A stretch of 7,614 nucleotides of DNA, from assembly GCA_003158755.1 (NCBI GenBank), contig PMLF01000231.1:1-7614 (forward strand), given 5' to 3'. The notes beneath the pieces were generated by a model that saw only the letters and a program-made list of their open reading frames with translations, did not search any database and was not told the DNA's origin. Within the stretch, counting starts at the first letter, position 1, and every line of letters begins with the position of its first letter. Source of the DNA: Elusimicrobiota bacterium. Lineage in GTDB: Bacteria; Elusimicrobiota; Elusimicrobia; FEN-1173. This document shows positions 1 through 5,575 of this stretch, one piece after another. A program made the translations under genes and the position numbers.

Positions 1-1
1 A

Positions 2-3000
2 CCCGGGATTCTAAAAGCATGGGGGGTCGTCGTCCGGGAGGGCGAGCCCGATGCCCTCGTCATGGAAAAAATTTACGGGACGTTAAAGGACCGTCTGCAG
101 AATGAAGGTCCGCTTCGTGTTTCCGAGGCCCTTTCAGTGTCGGAAAAACTGTTGGATGTCGTTGCCTACATACACGCCAGAGGGTTCCTTCACGACGATA
201 TTTCGTCTTTCAACGTGTTCTTCCGCACCCGGAAGGACTGGAGCTTCCCGCTCCTGGGAGATTTCGGAGCCGCCAAAAGGGATAGGCCCGGCGGCACTCC
301 GGACAGCGTCGACTACGGTGATTACGTCGCGCCCGAAATGGCTTTTCAATCGAATTTCGATGAGAGGACGGACCTCTATTCCTTCGGGATCGTCCTCTAC
401 GAAGTGCTCTCCGGCAGGGTTCCTAAATTTAAATCTTTGAAAAGCAAGATGGAGGCGGAAATCCCCGATATCCGTTCTCTCCGGCCCGATGTTCCCGCCC
501 CCGTGGCCGAGTTCGTCATGGGTTTGATCCGAAAAGACCGGGAAGCCCGTCCCTACAAAACGGCGGAGCAGGCCTTGGCGGCGTTGAAGGAACTGAGGCT
601 CCATCTATTATCCAACGAAACCGCTCCTCCGGCGGGAAGGCGGGGCCTCGACTCCGGCGTCCTCGTGAAGCCGGGACCCATCTATCGGATGAAAGGGTTG
701 AAGGGGTTTCTGGCGCGGCTGGGCTGGGAGAAGGTGTTCTCTCCGGGATATGAGGAATTGGCCATCGCGGGACTTTCCTTCGGGATCGCCAAACTGCCTT
801 TCGTCGGGATGGCCTGGTTCCCGGTGATTTACGTGGTCCTCCGCGCGGCGTTTTCCTCCGTCCATCTCTGGGTCAAGGAGGAACCCAACGTCGAGAAGCG
901 GGCGTGGTGGCAGAAGCTGTCGATCCCGACGCTGATTTCGGCCACGGCGCTGGTTGGATATTTCTACGCTCCCGGTTTGGCCCATCTATCTCCATTCAGT
1001 AATGCCTTGGCGGCGGGTCTCTTGAGTCACGTGGTTTGGAACGTGGTTGCGAGCGTCGTCAATTTAATTTTTCCTCAAGCTAACCTGGGCCGAGGAGTGT
1101 TGGTCAATCCGGGAGCCGTTGACAGCCTCCTGCCGGAAGTCCCTATGAGAGAAGGTCCCGAAGGGGACATCTTCCGGGGGATTCCGGAAAGCCCCGCGGG
1201 AGGTGGGATTCGCGGGCCGGACGCGCTGAGTTTTTATTCGAAGGGAGAAACGCATCGTATGGCCGGGGATTGGGACCAGGCCTTAAAGGCCTACGAGGAA
1301 TGCCTCGAAATCGTCAAAAGCTTGAAAGGGAGGATGGAAGCGAGCGATCCAAGGTTCCACGACACGGATCGGTTCCGGGAAATCATAGCGAACCTCGTCG
1401 GGCTCCGCCTGTACGCCTTGTTCGGCGAGGCGCGGGTCTACAAAGACAGGGGCGAAAGTCCCGATGACCTTCGATCGACGATGGCGTCGATCATGGCGGA
1501 GGAAACGGGGGTCCCGCTGCCCTTGGGCCTCCGCATCGACATGTGGGGTTATCAGGCCAACATCCTCTCCTCCGACGGAAAAATGGAGGAGGCGACGGCC
1601 CTCTTTGAACGCGCGGTAACCGCCATGGGGTTGTTGGAACAAATTGCCGCGGCGAAAAAGTTCGGAAAGAAAGCCAAAGCTTCGATACCGCCTCTTTTCG
1701 ATCGGTTGAAAAAGACCGGTCTTATCCTTAAAAATGAGAATGGGCAGAAGGAAATTGACGTGGTCAAATTGGTGGAGGAAATTTCTTTCCTTACTCAAAA
1801 GACCGAAATCGAAACAATTCTTTTCGAAAGGAAGTTTTACCAATCGAAATGGGATATCACCGGGGAAGATATTGCGAGGGTTCTCCGTAACATGGAAAAA
1901 CTGCGGGAACTGGACAAGCCGAACGCCGAGCGGTGGCTCCGCAACGAGGCGAAACTAAGGATGATCGCAGGATGGATCCTCTACGATCGAGGGGAATATC
2001 AAAAGGCGGCGGATGTATCCGCCGAAGTCGAGGGCATGGACGGGGGCGCGGAGGAAACCAAGTCAACGGTGGCCGGCGTGCTGGATGTCGCCGGCCCCCT
2101 GGTCCTCCTGACGGCCGCGCGGTGGGATCAGGAAGGGGGGAAATACCGATTGGGTTTGGAATCGGCGCGGGAGGCGTTGTCTGATTTTTCAAAAATCTTC
2201 GGCGTTCAGGTTTCGGAGGAGACGCGTGGTAGGCTCGTGGAAACCTTGCGAGGCCTCTCCGGTTGGCCCCCGGCGGCGAACCGGTGTTTGGCGGAAATCC
2301 TAATCGCCGAGGCGGAGCTTGAAATATTGTCCGGACGGGCGCGAGAAGCGGAGGAACCCCTCCGACAGGCGGAGCAAACCGGCATCGGAGCCGAACGCAT
2401 CGCATTTCTTCGACAGGCCCAGAAAAACCCCGTCGCCGAACCCCTTCAAAAATCGTTTCAGTCCCTTCAAGTGGACGATCAATTGCGGTTGCGCGCCTTC
2501 CGTCTGGGAGCTTCCGATTTTGAAAATCGGGCGAGGTCTTGGGCGGCCCTGGGTTTCCCCGTCGGACGGGACTCTCTCACCCGCGGCTTGGTGGACGAAT
2601 TGGAAGAAGGACGGATGTTCGTCGGCGCCGGCGAAGTGATGCCTCGGACCCGGGCGGACCTGATCACGCGCCTCTTGGAAGAACCTCGTTTCGTTGAAAG
2701 GCCTTCGGAAGGTCCAAAGAAGGCGGTTCCGGAGGAGCGAAAGAAACCCTTGGGGTTCGGGTCAGATATCCAGTATTTCCGTTTTCTCGCCGCTTCCGTC
2801 GATAAAAGCGGACGGTCTCTTGAGGCCGTGGACCGGGTGATGGTCCTGTTGATGGGTAACAGCATTGATTTAAACCGGCAAGAAATATCGAAGGCGCAGG
2901 GGATCATTGAAGACACATCCATCCCCGATGAGAAGTTGGCGGAGGCCGTAAAGAAGGGACTCGGCCTCAAGAAGGAAATGGCCGAGGCAAAGAAGATCCG

Positions 3001-4597
3001 TCTGGTGTCGGCTCCCGGGAAGCCGTCGGAAAAGGCTTTGGTCCTCCTCCAGGTGGAATCGGCGAAGGAGGATATCCTCTCTCCCAGCGGAGGAACTGTC
3101 GCCGATTTCCGCGTCCTCCTCGACGCCCTCGGCCATAAAGACCCTGAGATCGATCGGTCGATCTTTGAATTCTTCGCCGGAGAAATGAACCCGACAGGGG
3201 ATTCGACGATCCGAGGGCGGGCTCTGGCCGTGATTTACGTGGCTTTTGTTCGAAGTCATGGGGAGGACATTGCCCGTTACATGAAGATTTTTGCGCCGCT
3301 CGTTGAAAGAATAAAGGAAGGAGGCTGGCGAGGGGAAATCCTCGAGAGATTGCAGATGGCATCACGGCGGAACAACGAATTTCGAAAGGTGATGGTTTCC
3401 CTGGAAAAAGATGCCGACAAAAAGGTCATCGCCTTCGGTGGATCTGTCGTCAGCGCGACGACGAGCCCGTGGTATTACGCCAATGCCCAGTGGTTCGAGA
3501 CGCGCGGATTGTTGTGGGGGTTGGGGGCGGTCGCGCAACGGGTATTGCCGATTGCGGGGTTGATCCTGTGGGTTCTCCATATGATCGAACCTTTCCTTCG
3601 CGGGTGGAAAGGCGCCAAGGGTTCCTGGCCCGTCAAGTTGTCGGCGGCCCTTCGGGCGGCCGGCGGGCGGTTATTTCAGACGGAGGTATTGGTCGTCGTC
3701 CTGGGAACGACGGTTTTGGGGCTCATTCCCTTCCATGACTTCGGATTGTTCATGGTGGTGGTGGAGATTTTCGCCCGGGTTCATAAGCTTGTCAACCGCG
3801 TGGCGGCCGAGGCGCGCGTTTTGGCGCTCTTGGATGGGCGGACGCCGGAAGACTGGAAGGCGGAGGCCGGGCCGTACCTGAAAGCCCTTTTCGCTCAAGA
3901 CCGGTTATCGTTGGGGTTGAATAACTTCGGCTCGCCGACCGCGGATCCTCAGACGGTGGCGGCGTCCATGTCCGCTCGGTTGACCTCGAAAAATATTTTG
4001 ATGCGGTGGTTGGCCCGGCGCTTGATGGCTCGGGAGTTGAAGGCGGTCGGTGTTCCCATCGATGAATTCGTGGGCCGTTCCGTGAAGACCTTGGATGCGG
4101 AGGCGTCGGCTCGGTTGAGGACAGTCTTTGAAGGTCAAGAATTGACGGTTTTCGTTCCCCACGAATCCACGCCGGAGCAACGGAGCTCTCTCCTCATACT
4201 CGCACGGACGTTCCAAGCGAAGCGGTTGGTCCTCGTGGCGGAGAAACAGGACCAGGCCGCCCTTCGGGGGCTTCAACAACAAATTCTCGGGGATTCCCTC
4301 CGTATGGAATTAACGCCTCCTCTGCCCGACGGATCCTATGCCCCCGCCGGAGGGGGAACTTCCGTTCTGACGTTGCCCAGGGAGGACGATTGGCGCGCCC
4401 TTTCCGGGACCCTGCCTCTCGAGCATCCTCCCCTTTCCATCGGTTCTTTGTCGCTCGGAGGAGTGCCGACGGACGCCGCACTCCATGTTTTCTCGGACGC
4501 CGTTCAAAACCTCTTGAGCCTGTTGCCGCCGTTGACCCTCCGCGCCGAAACGATCGTCAACCTCCGCGCCATCGCCGCCGCCCTGACCGCGGCTTAA
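2..4597 (+). CDS. Large multidomain protein: Ser/Thr protein kinase (N-lobe cut off by window edge), CPBP-like membrane segment, TPRs, C-terminal membrane region
   Basis: The gene is 5'-partial. Codons 2-61 are open and continue the kinase fold (ending ..PDALVMEK, a typical hinge), so the ATG at 62 is internal and the glycine loop and VAIK lysine lie off-window. Residues are numbered from that Met. Kinase C-lobe, about 1-180: catalytic loop HDD (44-46) with N51, DFG 67-69, APE 91-93 and DLYSFG from 104; HRD is changed to HDD and the usual loop Lys is Ser48. Hydrophobic helices at about 232-340 carry EE (231-232), FxxxH (264-268) and HxxxN (323-327), like CPBP/Abi proteases but without the motif-1 Arg. 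TPR-like repeats lie near 388-421, 489-522, 628-660, 680-712 and 741-772. Membrane-type stretches recur at 1162-1179 and 1207-1240. The last 270 residues are unrecognised. PAGGG linkers occur at 378 and 1428. A membrane-anchored signalling kinase with a protein-interaction scaffold is inferred; its substrate is unknown. Confidence 0.85.
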   Translation, partial: PGILKAWGVVVREGEPDALVMEKIYGTLKDRLQNEGPLRVSEALSVSEKLLDVVAYIHARGFLHDDISSFNVFFRTRKDWSFPLLGDFGAAKRDRPGGTPDSVDYGDYVAPEMAFQSNFDERTDLYSFGIVLYEVLSGRVPKFKSLKSKMEAEIPDIRSLRPDVPAPVAEFVMGLIRKDREARPYKTAEQALAALKELRLHLLSNETAPPAGRRGLDSGVLVKPGPIYRMKGLKGFLARLGWEKVFSPGYEELAIAGLSFGIAKLPFVGMAWFPVIYVVLRAAFSSVHLWVKEEPNVEKRAWWQKLSIPTLISATALVGYFYAPGLAHLSPFSNALAAGLLSHVVWNVVASVVNLIFPQANLGRGVLVNPGAVDSLLPEVPMREGPEGDIFRGIPESPAGGGIRGPDALSFYSKGETHRMAGDWDQALKAYEECLEIVKSLKGRMEASDPRFHDTDRFREIIANLVGLRLYALFGEARVYKDRGESPDDLRSTMASIMAEETGVPLPLGLRIDMWGYQANILSSDGKMEEATALFERAVTAMGLLEQIAAAKKFGKKAKASIPPLFDRLKKTGLILKNENGQKEIDVVKLVEEISFLTQKTEIETILFERKFYQSKWDITGEDIARVLRNMEKLRELDKPNAERWLRNEAKLRMIAGWILYDRGEYQKAADVSAEVEGMDGGAEETKSTVAGVLDVAGPLVLLTAARWDQEGGKYRLGLESAREALSDFSKIFGVQVSEETRGRLVETLRGLSGWPPAANRCLAEILIAEAELEILSGRAREAEEPLRQAEQTGIGAERIAFLRQAQKNPVAEPLQKSFQSLQVDDQLRLRAFRLGASDFENRARSWAALGFPVGRDSLTRGLVDELEEGRMFVGAGEVMPRTRADLITRLLEEPRFVERPSEGPKKAVPEERKKPLGFGSDIQYFRFLAASVDKSGRSLEAVDRVMVLLMGNSIDLNRQEISKAQGIIEDTSIPDEKLAEAVKKGLGLKKEMAEAKKIRLVSAPGKPSEKALVLLQVESAKEDILSPSGGTVADFRVLLDALGHKDPEIDRSIFEFFAGEMNPTGDSTIRGRALAVIYVAFVRSHGEDIARYMKIFAPLVERIKEGGWRGEILERLQMASRRNNEFRKVMVSLEKDADKKVIAFGGSVVSATTSPWYYANAQWFETRGLLWGLGAVAQRVLPIAGLILWVLHMIEPFLRGWKGAKGSWPVKLSAALRAAGGRLFQTEVLVVVLGTTVLGLIPFHDFGLFMVVVEIFARVHKLVNRVAAEARVLALLDGRTPEDWKAEAGPYLKALFAQDRLSLGLNNFGSPTADPQTVAASMSARLTSKNILMRWLARRLMARELKAVGVPIDEFVGRSVKTLDAEASARLRTVFEGQELTVFVPHESTPEQRSSLLILARTFQAKRLVLVAEKQDQAALRGLQQQILGDSLRMELTPPLPDGSYAPAGGGTSVLTLPREDDWRALSGTLPLEHPPLSIGSLSLGGVPTDAALHVFSDAVQNLLSLLPPLTLRAETIVNLRAIAAALTAA

Positions 4598-4760
4598 GGA
4601 CTCGCGTCAAAATAACTTATGCAAATTTGCCCGGGGGCTTTTGTCCTTGGGCTGCGTTGCTCGTCGGTTACATACTCTTCGAGTATGCTCCCTCCTCGCG
4701 CCTTGCCCAAGGCCAAAATCCCCTCGGCCAAATTGCGCAAGTTATTCCGGCGCGAGTCCT
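4595..4760. repeat. 164-bp imperfect inverted repeat (REP/MITE-like palindromic element) at the stop codon of the large gene
   Basis: The outer arms aggactcgcg (4597-4606) and cgcgagtcct (4751-4760) are perfect complements. Further complementary blocks lie at matching distances from one centre near 4678.5: aataactt (4611-4618) with aagttatt (4739-4746), and ccttgggc (4645-4652) with gcccaagg (4705-4712). The centre is a 7-bp stem, catactc/gagtatg (4671-4687), with a 3-nt loop. Between the blocks the arms match only in part. The element starts in the TAA stop codon of the upstream gene, and both ends read TTA(A)GGACT outward. It has no coding capacity of its own. It could act as a strong RNA hairpin between convergent genes, or be a non-autonomous mobile palindrome. 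No T-tract follows, so a classical terminator is unlikely. Confidence 0.8.
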
Positions 4761-4807
4761 AACCCGAATCCTTGTTGGATTATTGGCCTATGGAAACCAT
4801 TTAGTTC

Positions 4808-4830
4808 GGGGCGGGTCTGAGACCCGCCCC
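4808..4830. repeat. Perfect GC-rich hairpin between convergent genes
   Basis: ggggcgggtc and gacccgcccc form a perfect 10-bp stem around the loop tga. The stem is almost pure G-C and would be very stable in RNA from either strand. It lies between the 3' ends of the large gene and the CheC-like gene, so a bidirectional terminator or 3' mRNA-stabilising role is plausible. Neither side has a run of T, so it is not a textbook intrinsic terminator. It may instead be a copy of a short dispersed palindrome. Confidence 0.6.
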
Positions 4831-4838
4831 TACGATAA

Positions 4839-4856
4839 GAAGAAATTTAATTTCTC
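4839..4856 (-). terminator. Weak AT-rich hairpin just downstream of the CheC-like gene
   Basis: agaaatt and aatttct (4841-4855) are perfect 7-bp arms around one base, starting about 10 bases past the CheC-like stop codon. On the minus strand the hairpin is followed by a pyrimidine-rich stretch (cttctt) rather than a clean T-tract, and the stem is AT-rich. It is a weak terminator candidate. Together with the GC-rich hairpin beyond it, it could help end the cheC transcript. Confidence 0.25.
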
Positions 4857-4865
4857 AGGGAGGAA

Positions 4866-5486
4866 TTAGTACGTCGTCGTCATTTGGCCCATTTTCGTGA
4901 TGATGGCGAACTGGGCCACGCGGTTGAGGATGAGGGCGAAGTTCCCCTCGAAGGATTCGTCGGAGGCGGCGAAGGAGGTGTGGATGAGGACCTGCTCCCC
5001 GTCCAATTGCAGGAGCCGCCGCAGGGTCCTGTCCAGGGCTTTGTCGTAGAGGTCGATGATGACTTCGGGCGGGGAAAGCACCGATTTGACCTGCAAGAAA
5101 TTGTTCACGGCGTCCATGTAGCTTTGGACCAGGCTTTCCCCCAGTTTCTTCAAGGCGAATTCCCGCTTCAATTCAACGAAACTTCCGGTCTTTTTTGATT
5201 CCGTTTTCGACATTTCCCGGACGATCCTCTCGGCGGAAAAGGCCTTCATGATCAGGTACATGGAAGACTCGAAGTCTCCCCGGGCCCGGACATCGATGGC
5301 CACGGCGAAGTCGTCTTGTTCTCCGGCCAGGTCGTGGAGGGTTTCGCCGCTCAAGGCCGTCACCGTCGGGATCGAGACGAGGCATCGCTGGCCGATGAGG
5401 TCCGCCAGCCGGGAGGCCGCGTAACCCGCGCCCACGTTCCCTATTTCTTTGAAGTCGTCGGCCTGTTGGTCCGTCAATCGAAGCAT
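4866..5486 (-). CDS. cheC: CheC-family protein (CheY-P phosphatase/adaptor type), 206 aa
   Basis: Family members dephosphorylate the response regulator CheY-P or bind CheD in the cytoplasm. The N-terminal helix DDFKEIGNVGAGYAASRL matches the CheC signature, with the phosphatase residues D10, E14 and N17 intact. The second pseudo-symmetric helix (about 110-130, ALKKLGESLVQSY) keeps the shape of CheC motif 2, but the expected S/D, E and N are F110, K114 and E117, so only one catalytic site looks usable. Length is normal for CheC. The ATG at 5486 is chosen because gggag lies 6 nt upstream and the CheC helix begins at once; a TTG at 5546 would add 20 residues unlike the family. No cheD, cheY or other chemotaxis gene is in the window, so the partner is unknown. 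It converges with the large kinase gene and diverges from dnaE. A CheX-like role or a specialised regulator cannot be excluded. Confidence 0.85.
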   Translation of the reverse strand: MLRLTDQQADDFKEIGNVGAGYAASRLADLIGQRCLVSIPTVTALSGETLHDLAGEQDDFAVAIDVRARGDFESSMYLIMKAFSAERIVREMSKTESKKTGSFVELKREFALKKLGESLVQSYMDAVNNFLQVKSVLSPPEVIIDLYDKALDRTLRRLLQLDGEQVLIHTSFAASDESFEGNFALILNRVAQFAIITKMGQMTTTY

Positions 5487-5492
5487 GGTGTT

Positions 5493-5497
5493 CTCCC
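5493..5497 (-). promoter_or_regulatory. Shine-Dalgarno site deciding the cheC start
   Basis: Reading the minus strand, gggag is followed by 6 nt and then ATG at 5486, an optimal SD arrangement. It supports this ATG over the in-frame TTG at 5546. Confidence 0.7.
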
Positions 5498-5530
5498 GGA
5501 TGGGTATCCTTGTTACAACAGAAGTATGCA

Positions 5531-5543
5531 ACGGGTTTCCCGT
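5531..5543. repeat. 13-bp palindrome in the divergent promoter region, possible operator
   Basis: acggg-ttt-cccgt is a perfect inverted repeat lying between the cheC and dnaE starts. It overlaps the place where a -35 element for dnaE would sit, and also a TTGACG (5541-5546, minus strand) that could be a -35 for cheC. A regulator binding here could affect both genes, but the arms are only 5 bp and chance is possible. Confidence 0.3.
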
Positions 5544-5558
5544 CAATTCCAGTGGATT

Positions 5559-5566
5559 GCTATAAT
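5559..5566 (+). promoter_or_regulatory. Extended -10 promoter element for dnaE (leaderless-type)
   Basis: The sequence tgctataat (TG at 5558-5559, TATAAT at 5561-5566) is a perfect extended -10. The predicted transcription start, 6-8 bases beyond, falls at about 5572-5574, and the dnaE ATG begins at 5576. No SD-like sequence lies between them, so the mRNA would have almost no leader. The best -35 candidate at usual spacing (ttcccg, 5537-5542) is poor, as is typical of extended -10 promoters. The -10 sits inside a small inverted repeat, ggatt/aatcc (5554-5568). Confidence 0.6.
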
Positions 5567-5575
5567 CCGAACCTT

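Noticed and set aside
62..64. ATG at 62 as the true start of the large gene
   Set aside because: The same frame is open to the left edge and encodes kinase sequence leading into the hinge. No SD precedes the ATG, and it falls in the middle of the kinase fold.
1857..2405. 182-aa minus-strand open frame rich in Pro and Arg opposite the large gene
   Set aside because: Its composition is an artefact of the complementary strand of GC-rich coding sequence.
3147..3164. Inverted repeat agatcga/tcgatct inside the large gene
   Set aside because: It consists of overlapping GATC/CGAT words, common by chance in this composition, with no context suggesting function.
4598..4865. tRNA, small structured RNA gene or CRISPR array in the intergenic gap
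   Set aside because: There is no tRNA cloverleaf or T-loop motif and no regularly spaced direct repeats. The structure seen is inverted repeats only.
4390..4869. 159-aa plus-strand frame across the end of the large gene and the intergenic gap
   Set aside because: It runs out of frame through the kinase gene and then through the palindromic repeat. No domain or SD supports it.
5487..5546. 20-residue N-terminal extension of the CheC-like protein from a TTG at 5546
   Set aside because: The family begins near the D-xxx-EIGN helix, the ATG at 5486 has a good SD, and the extra residues resemble nothing in the family.
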